Source: Phallusia fumigata (Eukaryota > Chordata > Ascidiacea > Phlebobranchia > Ascidiidae). Taken from it: DNA of 64,000 bases. The stretch spans positions 27,105 to 91,104 of the forward strand of contig QXVZ01018776.1 in NCBI GenBank assembly GCA_008931825.1. Reading direction: 5' to 3'. A model generated the notes under the pieces. That model worked only from the letters and a program-made list of their open reading frames with translations, did not search any database and was not told the origin of the DNA. Made by a program: the position numbers and the translations under genes. Of the stretch, positions 1 to 12,700 are shown one piece after another (the stretch's first letter is position 1; each line of letters opens with the position of its first letter).

Positions 1-2984
1 AAACTTAAAAAACGTACAAGTTACGTTTTCGGGCCTTGTTGTAAATTGTCTCTTAGTTAGGGTGGTGCTTCTAGGTTTTGCAGGTTCCGGTCCCGCGGGG
101 CCCTGACAAACTTTGTCACGCAAACGATGCTTAGCGGCACTGAAGTTCTAACTCCCATCTTTGTAATTGTGTTTACATGAATTCGAATGTGTAATTCCCC
201 CTTTCTGTGCGGTCGGTGGGCAACGAATCTTCTATGTGGGACGGCGACATTTTCGCCAGGCCAAGCCGCCCGGGATTAAGATTAAGTTTCTTTTCATGTT
301 CGCCGCCATCGCAACCGGGGCCCGTCACAATATACGCGCGAACAGGTAGGCGAGCTCTGCGACACAACTGTAATAAAAGATGAATAATCGCGACTAAACG
401 TCCAAGTCAGACGTTCACTGACTGACTGGCAGCGAGCCTGTCGTTCCCTCCCCCCTGCCGAGCGCCTGGTTCCTCTTCAAAGATGCGCCCTGACGCCGAC
501 AGGCACTTGTCAGTCGGACTGACGGCGCGTCCTGGAGTCGGAGCACCAAAGCTGACTTAATTTGGCCCGGGCCCACGTCCGGTGGAAGTGACGTGGCCAG
601 TGTACCTGTTTAGAACGGGATTTGGGTTTCGAAGCTTGGTTGGGCCACACGCAGAGCTGAGGTGCAGCGATGGTCATAGGCAGAACGCGCCCTCAAAGAC
701 GCTTAAAAAGGCAACCTAAGCCGAGCATTTGCATCGTGTGCGCGAAGCTTGATATGGCGGCAGGTGCACGGAAGGATCGGGTCAGATGTTGTAGTTTATG
801 AAGTGTATGACACGCGCTTAGTTTTTTTGGCATCCAAACACATCAAAGTACTTTTCATTACACTTTAACTTCGTTGAAGGTTTGGACCACCAGAAGAGAG
901 ATGCAAGTTTAAGCTCAAACCTGCAAAAAAATGTTTTAGACTTTCTTTAGAAAATCAGATTGCGAACAAATATTTCGAAACTGAGTCGGTCGCGTGTCGC
1001 TAAGTCGCATAGCTAGGGTGTTATCTGCATTGCAGGTTACAAGCTGTTAATGGCATTGTCATATCACTGCAAAGTTCCGAATACGGCACACTCTTAAAGG
1101 GAAGTCGATATTTTAATTTCGGAAAACCCCAATTCCGTAGCTTTTTGTCTGCTAAAGACATCGATTGAAAACTTAAAGCGTACAGAAAATAAAACATATT
1201 TTTCTGGTGGATTTGGTATACAGCTGTTTAATAACCGCTGGTCCTGCGGGTTATTCTTTAACCAGTCAACATCAACACCTCGCGCTAAATTCATACACAG
1301 TGCGATTGTGACGTACGGCAAAGGTCATTGTGACGTCTTATCGTGCGACAGAGGACTTAGTTCTAACAGCGAGGGTGGCGGGCAAGTGCTGAGGCTGCTG
1401 ATAAGTTGCTGGATTAAGTAGCATTGAGGATAATTTCAGGGATTAAAGTCACAAAACGTAGAGGCAGGTTTTGTGAAGTGCGACATCTAATCTATGGCAA
1501 GGATTTGCTCTAAATCCGATTTTGCTGGAATAGCTGGATTTGTGCTGGGTTGGTAATTCACTAATTGAAGGAACAGCAATGGTTTGGTTAACCCTTCTGG
1601 GGTCTGGGATATAATTAGACGTTGAGGTTCAGACAACAGTTTGTCATGATAACACACATTACGTTTAGTGCAGACAATCTATGCCATTTTTATGTGTTTA
1701 TAATGTTTAAAATCACATATAAATGTGTTGTGCGTTTTTTTCGAATGATTTATGTTGTTTAAGCCCCAAGAACACCTATGGGTTCCGAAAAAGTGTTCAA
1801 ATGTAATTGTCGAACAGAAAGCGTCGTGCGAAAATGAAACGTCCGCCATTTTGGGTCATGTAGTTGCCGTGTTGATAAACGGCTGCTGAGTTGTTCAAAA
1901 TATTTTCATTTTACAATTGTTCTGCAGTTGGCCAAAAATACACTTTTTTCTTTAAAAAAATCAATCAAAGTTCCATAAGTATTTTGAGATTTCGTGTTCA
2001 AGAAAATGTGGAGACAAAAATAGTCGTTTTTGTTTATAGGTTGGGAAATCAAAGGCCAAAATGTTTGCACAAATATGTTAGTCTTAATTTGTAAACACTG
2101 TTTACTACACTGGAAAATACCACGTGTTGTTGAAAAATAGTAACATCATTTCGGTGTACATGTATTGGCAACATCTGAAACTCGAGATTGTAAGGAGCGT
2201 GCGCATAGAAAATTGGTTTAGTCGTTTTGTGATTTTAATTTACGAGATCAAATTTCCGTGTATAGGAATTGTACACCTATGTAGATGAAATTTTACGCTC
2301 ATTTAAACCAAATTATACATATTTTACAATGAACGCAACGATCCTAACAACGTTAATGTTGTTTGAGTAACGTTATGTTTTCTGGTAATTTTGGCATACA
2401 AAAACAATTGCCTCAACATCAGCTATCATATAAATGCTAATTCAAACTGCAGTTTGTAAAATACATCAAGCAATAACCGTCTTGTTCAGGCATGTCAAAC
2501 ATGCTGCCCGTGGAGCGGATCCAACGCGCTTGATGGTTTACAAAAACATCGGGTCTATCTCATTTCAGTCGAAGATTATGGTTTTTTGTTTAAATATCCC
2601 AAAATCAAACGCTTATCCGTGTTTAGGTCGCATAGGCAACAGCTCCACCGGAAGTTATCTTGGCATTATTTCATTGGCCTGGCCCACACGAAATCGGATG
2701 GTATTGATCTGGCCCCTTAACTAAACTGAGTTTGACGTTTTCATATAATTCTCGTCTAATTGTTGCAGCAATTTATGATGGCAAACTTTAAACTATATTA
2801 TTTATTTGGGCTATAAACATGGAAGTATAAAAACTGTATGTTGCCAAATTTCATTGTACTCTTCAACAAGTCGAGTTTTTTTTACCAAGTTAGTTACTAC
2901 AACTTTAACAAACCTTCCACAAAGGATTTTTTACACTGCAGTGCTTGAGGGTTGCGTATTATGTGACAAAAAATTTTCACCACT
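1..2984. other. Upstream non-coding region
   Basis: No gene recognised. 1-760 is GC-richer with CpGs and no long frame; the rest is AT-rich. A YY1-like CCGCCATTTTG sits at 1843-1853. Short open frames in all directions have no supporting splice sites or composition. Likely 5' regulatory DNA of Pitx. Confidence 0.5.
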
Positions 2985-3076
2985 TATAAATAATTGACAC
3001 TGTAAAAATCAGTTGAAGCAATTTTAGATCAAATAAATTTTATAAAACGTTGACAACATTGTAATTTTATGTGCAG
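2985..3076 (+). promoter_or_regulatory. Possible TATA elements and leader upstream of Pitx exon 1A
   Basis: TATAAATA at 2985-2992 and TATAAAAC at 3041-3048 lie 118 and 62 bp upstream of the exon 1A ATG. The region is very AT-rich, so either match could be chance. The AG at 3075-3076 after a T-rich stretch could instead be a splice or spliced-leader acceptor. Confidence 0.3.
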
Positions 3077-3102
3077 AAAATTATGACCTTTCAGTAAATA
3101 TA

Positions 3103-3739
3103 ATGGAAACAACGTTGACCGACACTACTTTACTTAACTATCAAACTGAGGCGTTAGCAACGTCTAGCGTCCGCCAGAACCTCACTGCGCAACAAGCATC
3201 ATCTCATCACGACGGCAACTACTACGTCACGACCGATTGTGAGGTCAACAACGAACACGAAGAGGAATCTTTTACTACTTTACAGACACCAGAGCTTGCC
3301 AACTTAAACGCGCAAGACCAAGCGTCGAAATCCCAACAACAAACAGAGCTTCCAGAACATTCCAGTTATTACCAGTTCGAACCTACTCAGCAACAAGCAC
3401 CAGCTGTCAATCATTCGGTGAACTTCCATCATCAACACACAATTCATATTAAGCAAGAAGTCACACTTCAGCCCAAAGTCATGCAGTCTTTCGCTTCCGG
3501 TCAGCAAATATTTGAGCCAAATACAAGTGGAAGTTTTCCACAAAATCAGGGAGTTGACGGGGGTCATCCAATGTGTTCTTCCGGCTATTCTTCGTCTTCA
3601 TCCGCTCCATCCAATCCTTACTACTTCCAGTTTCCCACCCAACAGCAGCAACAGCAGCCGGGAACTTCATCTGAGTATGCCGGCGATGCTTCGCTTGTCC
3701 ACCAGGTGGCGCAGCTCAACGTGGATACGAAACCAAACG
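3103..3739 (+). CDS. Pitx: Pitx alternative first coding exon 1A
   Basis: Encodes about 212 N-terminal residues rich in Gln, Ser, Thr and His, with Q runs near the end (six Gln at about 3640-3657), typical of a low-complexity transactivation region. IKQE (residues about 117-120) fits the SUMO-acceptor consensus psi-K-x-E. The start is the ATG at 3103. An AG acceptor-like site (tttatgtgcag, ending 3076) lies just upstream and the frame stays open back to it, so an extra 5' exon or trans-spliced leader acceptor is possible. The exon must end in phase 1 to join exon 2. The only nearby phase-1 donor is after 3739 (G|gttggt), which is poor; the better-looking donor after 3743 (TTG|gtaaaa) is phase 2 and would shift the frame. 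The exact 3' end is therefore uncertain. Confidence 0.8.
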
Positions 3740-6700
3740 GTTGGTAAAAATTATTTACCCATTCTTACTTTTTCATGTGCGATAAGCATGTTTTTATTTT
3801 ACATAGGAAACTTGTTGCCCGTCTTTTTCATTTGTCACAAATATCTGAAAAAAACGTTTATTTTGTCACATTATAGAGTTCGGCAAACTTGAAGGAATTT
3901 TCAAAAAAATGTAACAGCAAAATTCAAAAGAAAATTTTTGTACATGTGTCTAAACCAGTGGCTTATATCTACTGATATTCTTTGGCATTTTTTACTCTTT
4001 CGTTTTAAATCATGCGTGACTTAAAACAACTTTGCAACACACTTTCAATCGGTTCGTTCGGTCGAATTATGACCCGATGCAAATAAATCACTTTTCACAC
4101 ATAATTACAAACCAAAAGAAAATTGCATTAATTACAAACTAGAAAAAAAGAACTCTGACTGACAACAAGGTTTTACAAAAACCCCAACTCATGGTCATAA
4201 TAATTTGAAACGCATTAGAGATCGTTTTCTCACAAACTATTTTGCTGTTTTAGTTCTCCACCAAGCGAAAACTAAATTTAACTTTAACACTGCTCGCTGT
4301 TCAAAAATTAGGAATACGGACATACAATGAACCACACATCAGTTTTAGCACACAATTACCTAAAAGATTTAGAATTTTGTTTGTCCCATGTTTTGCATTG
4401 GAGGAAACAATTGTTGGAAACTATATTTAACCAAAACAATTTCCGTTGTGTGTAGTTTGATACCATAACAGTTGACTGTTGACTAAGGATTAGGCTCATG
4501 TTTCATTAATCTAGCCGTCCCCTTCGCAGATTTTGTGTTGATAAAATGAACCTAAGCCTTAAACCGTAAAACATGCTCCCGACATCACGTATTTCCGCCA
4601 TTTTGTCCCGGACTTAACCGATGCCAGTACTTCTGCATTCATTCAGTTTTATCCCGTGACAGAACGTTTTGACTTGATGTAATGGATCCCAAAACTGAAC
4701 ATCTCTTTCCATTCTTTGGTTCATACTCCTTTTCCAGTCGCTAAAACATTAATTTGCGCGTCGAGTTTTGAGTGTTTGCTGGTCAGCTAAGACGCCTCTT
4801 CATCGTATCTCGGGGGCGTCTGTGGCCCTGTCAATCGAGCCATCATGGCCCGCGTCGAATTGTTTACATATATTTTGAATCATCGTTGGAACATGAATAT
4901 GTCTTGCGTTATCCTTTGTTGTCTCGGTTTTACAAAAAGTACCTGGTTTTTACTTTTTGGGCAATTCATTTTCAATTAACCAACAGAACTGGCTGGTGTT
5001 GTAGTCAGCACTTTGGCTAAAACCTGTTTTCCAGCCAACTTCTCCAATTAGGAACACAGACATTATAAGAAAATCTGGTAGGTCAAAAATGTATCTAATT
5101 GCACAGTGTTAATGAGAATAAAATCGTTTTGTTGGTAGCGTTTCCCACTTTTCCGAACCTGTTCAATGCTTGTAACTCAGACCTGTCTTGGCTAAACCAA
5201 ATGCGCAATTTATGTCGTCTCTATCTCTTTTCTTTCAATAATATTTTTTAGCCAAAGTTAACTTAGCAAGTAAGGTAGTGAATCTGGTCAATTTTCGTTT
5301 TTATGACCTTGGCTTGTTTATTAAATACCCAAATTTTATTGTCATGTAAAATAACCAGCATATTTTCTAAGGCACCTACCTTTCATCTAGTCTGTTATCA
5401 TGAATCTTTTTTTATGTGAAGGTGGTTCAAAGGGTAATTTATTGTTTCGATCATTACTTGCTTGTTCTTGGTGACGGTTGTGTTGGTGCCTATTGTAGCA
5501 AATACCCAAAAAATGTGTGTTGTAACTTTAAACATCGACAGGAAACTTCAGACCGTGACCGCTAGCATTTTCCTGTACCCTGCGTTTTGCAATTTCCTGC
5601 TCTTTTGCGTAGGAAATTCGCAACCCTAGGCCAATCCACTTCGCCACTATGTGGGGATGGCGGAAAACGCTTGTTTACTGCTAAAGGTGGGTGGCGGTAG
5701 TCGGGGCGCGCTCGCAGCCAAAGGGTTCATTAAAAAAATAAAATATTTATGTCTTGGGCGTTTCACGGTCGACCAGGCTGCGCGGTTCGGACCAGAGGCG
5801 CCCTGCCGACGAAATTACGGGGCCGGCGCGGGGAGCTACAAAGGTCGCGTACAGTCGAGTTGGGCAGAGCGAGAACAATAGCCGCTTTGCCGGCAAATAA
5901 CCCACCCGAGTTCTCATAAACAAACTAAGACTCAGTCGCGGAAATTGCTCTACCGCTCGGCGAATAGGAATCATAGCCCGGTATTAAAGCGCTCAACGAA
6001 GCAGTGGATGGAATTTGGGTTAAGAGCCGCCAGGACCTTATGCCCCCCCCCCCCAAGCTTGCTTCTTGCGTGAACCTGATTGACGTCATATGTGGGTTTG
6101 CGAACCCCTGATGCATATTTCAGTGACACTTTGAGCCGTTGGGGAAATTCGTTGGCTTGGGATGAGTTTTTCATTTTCAAGTGTGGAAAAGGTGTACATA
6201 ATTTTTTAGAACTATAATATCATCTAACCTTCTTTGTTAGGCTAAAATTAGTTAAAAGCTGTCTAAAACTCAACTAGCTGTTTGCCCTTGTATATAGTGG
6301 AAATTATTCTTTTTATTATCCTTCCAAAGGAACGTTTGTTTGTGCTTCTAAAAAACACGTTTTGTTTTTCTAACTGCAAGAAAGCTACATAAAAAATACG
6401 AATAAAATCGAAAATAAATTTTCGTTGATTAATCAGTACACCGCTGTTACATCAGGATGGGCAATTTTTTTACCAACCTTTACATTGATAATCTAAAAGC
6501 GTTTGTCAAAGGAAATCGGATTTGTCCTAAAACGAAATTTCTTTGTTGGAATTTTCTTTGATCACTTGACCTCCGACTGTTTGCAATCGATTTTTCATTA
6601 TGTTGCTACACAATAACTACGCAATTACCAACGCAGTGAAAACCGAACATAAAGGAGTTATAAATTCTTTTCGAAATGGGTGCATTGAAGGTGGATCCAA

Positions 6701-9700
6701 AAATTTACAGAAAACGTTATAACTCTACAAGAAACTTTACTCATGAAAAATACAAATTCTGGAGTTTTCTCACACCACAATTTTGCGATGTATTTACAAA
6801 CTTTGGATTTTACTTGTTTAAACTGGCAAGGAAAGTACCGGATTCGCTTGCTGGGAAAGTGGTATTGGTTTCCGCGTGAAATGATAAATTTGCATTTACA
6901 TAAATTTGCATTATTTATTTTTTGAGAAACAAACTCATAAGGCGAGGTCTGTTTTTTTCAAATGCCGCAAAAATTTCAAAATAAACTAACAAAACTTGTG
7001 TTAAAGGGACGCATGTGTTTTTATCTTAACGATTTCGTAACACGAATACCTTTCTTTTCCTAACACTGCTTCCAACAAAAGATATATTACGGAAAACCCT
7101 AAACGCTTTTAGCAAACGACATGGTTTAGTTGCCCAAATAAAATTTATCGTTTTAAATATTAGAAAAAGTTTAACAAACAAAATTCATCCTATTTTCTAA
7201 TTTTTCGATAAAACCTTGACATGAGATTTGACTCCAAACATTATCAAATATAGGATATCTGCGATAAATTTCCGATACGCACAAAAGAGAATTAACGTTC
7301 TGGCTAAAGATTGGAAAACTGGTTTCTATAAAGTTTGAACTAAATATCTTAAATATGTTCAATCCTTACAATAAGTTTGGTAACTTTTTTAGTTCTTTAT
7401 ATGCTTCGTAAGATGGTAGGCGTTAAAGATAATGGTGGATTTTCTTTTCTAATAAAACGTTCTCTTCGTATCTGAGTGTTCGTTAAAACTTTGGTGCTCC
7501 AGAAAAAAAAATCTCAATGCTAACTTGACGGTTCATAATCCTATTATATTGCTCGGATGTTGCTTTGCTCAAGTTTCTGCTATTAATAGCCCGAGGCGAC
7601 GATTTGCTGCAAATCACAAGAACATGTATGCACACAGCTAAAAGTCATGACGTGTTTGCTGCAAAAAAATGTTCGGACAAAAAAACACACCATTTTGTTT
7701 GAAACGATTGGAAATTACACTAATCTAGGCCACATCCAACGCAAAAATCTTTAAGACTATTTTCTCAGACCTTGCACTTTCTTTTTGCGATTTGATTGGT
7801 GCGAAACTTTGTCAAAAGAATACTTGCGAAGATATCTGTCTAAATCGGGTATAGGCTATACACGTTTCCCTCATATTTACCTGTTTGGATAATGTGTGAG
7901 TACATTAAGCAAAGTTTTTGTGAAATTTGTTTGGGTGCACCTACAACCTAAAACCAGTAGAGGATTTGGATCAGGTTGCTATATCGTCGTAGAGAAATTG
8001 AACCTGAGGTTTCCGCAGAACCTGCTGCTTTTGGCACTAGTAGTGGGTGAAACACCAAAAAATGTGTAAAACTGCAGTAAACATTTTTTATCGAAGGCGC
8101 CAAAGATACTTCTTTGCAAACCATGAATATTCTTCTGCTACTTGAAAGACCACTTTGTCCAAGAGGTCATGTTCTTTTACCGGAACCCACTAACATGTGG
8201 GGGAAGCAAAAACTTATACAGCACTTAAAATGTCCAAATACGGTACATTCACTCCGTGTGAGTATTGTGAAAGAGGAGCCAAGCAGAAATCCGTACCCAT
8301 TCGAAAAATGCCATTTAAAAGGGATCTTTGATGGAGGTGGCACAAATGTATATGCGTCAGGTTTTCACATCGCCGCGCACCTAAGCCTAGCTGGATTTGG
8401 TGCCCCGAGTTTTTAGACAACATCATTCTGCTTGAGTTGCCACGTTTACAGTCCCATGTCAAAAGATATTCGCAATTACGGTAACTGCTTCGGAGCGGTT
8501 CGCTGGAGGTCCTGCAGAATTTTTTGAGCTGACACATTTATTAGCTTTTGTTAGGTTTAGCTTAGGGATTATTTGTTTTAAACGGTTTTTGTTCCGCTGA
8601 GTGCATTTAAAACTCTTCCGATGCAATGGTTTTAGTTTCAAAAAGTTCAACACATACCAAACAGCAGTGTGTTTTCATCAAAATTACAGTCACCAACCGT
8701 AAACATTGCACTGTGACATTAAAGAAACCTAGTTTGGTGAACATAACCACTGGTTCTTGTACTAGAAGAAACACTTTGTCAACTGATACTACTGAAAAAC
8801 TGCTTCACCAAATCATCATTTTTACTGGAAAATAACTGTTGAATTTTAACATCACAAAATTTTTCGTCAACCATTATAACTTATCTGTTTTCGATCCTTT
8901 TTATTGTAGGTTACAAAAATATTCTCGCTGTCCGCCCATCACTTAAAACGTGAATAACATGCAGAATTGCCATTTCTGTTTTTTAGTGGGAATAATTTTG
9001 TCATTTTAACACAATGAAGTGTTTAAGGCGTTCCCTGTGCTATAAAAGCTCACCTAGCGTATGAGTTGACATAAGAACTTTTCCGCACGGTGGAGGTAAA
9101 GGTACACACTTGGCGCAAAGCCGACGTGCAATGGCAGGGAAGCATTTTTTTGACCAAGACACACGTGACGTCAAATTGACATCATTTCACGATCTTAGGT
9201 GTGTCGAAGAACAGTAAATACATTTACCCCATTTTGCGTCATTTTCATTTCTGCTTCATTGTCCTTGACAGAGGGTGCTTTTCAATTGTATGTGTATAAT
9301 ACCTGTCATGGTATATATGCCCGTATAACGGTGACCAACTTTGAATCATTCGAAAGGTTCTCGCAGCACAGTGTTGAAAACACTTCTACTTTGATCCTAT
9401 TTCACCGCCCCTATGCGGCCGAAAGGTAAACGTCCAACAAACCGGTAGGTGGCAGTACCGGGCCGATTGATTGGTTTTGAACACATGGGGCGCCCGCAAG
9501 CTGCAATACAGGTATTCGCAAATTCTGGCAGCAAACCTTGAATAGTCGCTCTCTCTTTTCCCCTATCATAGAATTCTAAAATGCGCGGAGCTGCTCTCGC
9601 GGCGTTGAAGGTAGCTCGGCTGTGCACGCGCGTAGTAACATCGCTTGCGGAGCGTTAACGGTTCTCGCTACGCCAACACTCGAAGGCAGTTGGCTAGAGT

Positions 9701-12700
9701 GTCCCGCGGGCTGCTCGACAGTCTTTCACTGCTGAGAGCCTCAAGTGCAGGCAGGTCTTGCTGCGGCTATGTCGGTTTACCGAATTAGACAGGTTTTGAC
9801 GGCAAAAGCAGTGCCCTGAGATTTAGTACGTGTTAGTGCGGATTCTAGATAGAATTTACAGCGCTTTTGGGGTTTGTTTGGTTGATGTGGTTTGTGGTTT
9901 AGACAAGGCTGTCGCGAGTTGGACTTTGTCGCTTATGAGGTTTTCAGAAAGGACTTTGGCCCACAGCAGCAGGCTAGTATCCTTATCACTGCATCTCCGT
10001 CATGTTTATGTGCCAGTGGTATCTCAACATGCCAATAATCAAGACGCAGTCGCCATTTAGGTGACACCGACACAATTTTAAAGATAATTCGTGCGAGCTA
10101 CTTAGCAGTGGTTTAAGCTTTAGTCCCGAGATTTTATCTTAAAAATGCTGACAGGCATTTCGGCCTCAGTTGTTTAAGGATCATAGCCTTAGTTTCTATT
10201 TTGGGGTACGGGATTGTGTTTTTATTGTTTGCGATTTCATATGGCTAAACTGTTAAAGTGTTGATCGGAAGAGTTTAAAGATAATTCTTATCGGCCAATA
10301 CTCGGTAGTCATCTGTCAAGGAACCCTGCATAAACGTGATTAGCTACAACAAACATTTTGAGTTTGGAGAAGCCGAAAATGTTGTTTGCTTTTGTTTGAC
10401 ACAATCAACACCAGTTATTTTAAAACGTTGAATTCACAAAAACAAAAACAAAACTTCCACATTTAAAAACAACGCTTTTATACCCTTCCCGCCACAAAAT
10501 CTCCCGTTTCGGAAAAAACAAGCACTTTCCCAATGCTTAACAAAGTATACACTTACTACGAACAGGCAGCTGCCGTGTAAGTCAGGCTCAACGCTGCACG
10601 CACACAGCTCCGAGCTCTTTTCCTTCCCACCGCTACGGGTCGATTGTTTGCCTGTAGAGGCCGCTTGTCGAGAATGCACGCCCCGCTATATAGCAGTTTG
10701 TTTTGTGACCTTTTGTGCTGGCGAACGCAGCCGGACCTTGTAACTCAAATGTACGAGATGGCTGACGACGAGAGGCACCGCTAGGGCTATTGAGTTTGTC
10801 GGTGCGTGTTTACAGTAAACGTTTTTTCTGCGTAAATGCAAACTAATTTTAACTTAAATCATTGCGAATTTAAGAATTTGCTATTGTTTTTTTTTGGTTT
10901 GCCGTCTCGCTATGATAAAATGGGCTTTTTCAGCTTGTGTTTATATTTAATTTCTATTTCTCGAAAAGACATTGGGCGTTTTAAGTTGACATTAAGCGTT
11001 TTTAGTTTTGTAAACTTTTTGTTTGTTTTAAATCTTGATCTTATTCATTATTTAAAATCAACTGCAAGTGTTTCAATGTTCTTAAATGCAGCGGCGCAAA
11101 ACCAAAGCCCTCGTAACCAGATAAGCGAACTGTTATAGAACGCCAAATGAGCACGGCTTTATTTCCTACTTTCATTAGGTTTATTCACTAAATCTGCGCT
11201 TTCATGTGCGAAATCAACAGGCGAATTTGCATTGGCCTGTTGCATTTCACCATCAAAGCCGAATTCGAGCAATTTATGCAAATGAAAGCGGCGCGGTTGA
11301 TTAACGAAAATTACGAGACATTAGCGAGGCGATAGATCCAATCACAATGCCGAGCAATCATTGCAGATGAAAGATGAACGCTAAGCCGGGGTGCGATTAT
11401 TTGGTGCCGGGCTCGCTATATTAATTGTCGAAAGAGCAGAAGGCATCTCGCGCAAACCAGCGGCGTCGCGGAGAAAAAGGCGCCTTCGATGAGTGTGTAC
11501 TGGCTTCGAAGGTGAGGAGAGTCTGCAATAGATGCGCGGTCCTTGCACAGCGCAAGGTATCGGGTTACTGAGGAGAGCATAGGGACGTTGAAGGGCAACC
11601 CTGCATGGCTGGTGTTGTGTATGGTTAGCTGACTTTAGAGATTGTATACGATGTGATTGCAAGTAAGTTGTTAGCGTATTGATTTTGCGTTGGACGAGGT
11701 GGCAAATGTCGGTTGTTCATGTTCTGTGGGACCGTATAAGATACCTGTGGGTTTTTTTGAAAAAAAAAACGAAATAGAGAACTTTTTGAAAAACCCTAGG
11801 TAATTTAGGTTACCTTGCAACTTTTAAATTTGAGCAGTATTGCATTTAGGCAAACCTTATCCAAGCGAGGCATAAAATACTTTATTCGCATCTCCGTATA
11901 TGTCTGCTGGCTACTACATGCAAATAGGCGTAATGTGCACGATTTTCTTCTAGATTTTAGCTGTGGTATAATTTATAGGCTATCTGGCCAAACATCTTTT
12001 GCTCACACCCATAGCTGCTTATAAAACGTGCACCAGCCAACGGAAAGTGTGCGCGCATTACGACAATCTGATAAGGTCATCGAATCGTACGGTGGACCCG
12101 ACCAAATCGACAATTTCTTTGCTTTATGACGACCAACTAAATCGTTGCTGATTACCAATACTTTCTAACACTTCGGAGGGAAACGACCAACAGAAAGGAC
12201 AGGGGAAGGGCGTGAATTACCCTACTAAGGATGGACTACCACCGAACTGACATATTTTCATCACCGGCCGCCGCTGCAGCCGCTGTAGCCGCACATCAAC
12301 CGTATCACTATCTAAATCAGCAGCCTTCCAATTATAACTACTACGCGTACCACAACAACGGCTACATCAACGGTTTTTCCAGCGGTTCGCCGTCAACTTC
12401 GCCAACGTCAAATCCACCGGCGATTTTTGGTTCATCTTCAAGCAGTCAATACGGGCTGCCCCAAACCAACGGTGCCACATCGCCCTTCGCCGCAAACAGT
12501 CTTTCACGTTACGCCGGCAAATTTTCAACGGGCTTTTCAAAACTGAACAACAGCGTCGCCGCTACTACTGTGTCCCCCCTGCACCCGGGCAGCGGCCTGG
12601 CGTCCCTGGTGGCGTCCGGTTCAACTTACGCAACAGCGGTAAGGGACAGCACCGAAACAGCGGCCAGCAAACTTTCGCGACAGAGCGACACCTCTTGTGA

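Noticed and set aside
6043-6054. C12 homopolymer
   Set aside because: Simple low-complexity run; no feature attached.
8123-8416. About 100-codon frame inside Pitx intron 1
   Set aside because: No acceptor, no phase-matching donor and no coding composition; the antisense frame is also open.
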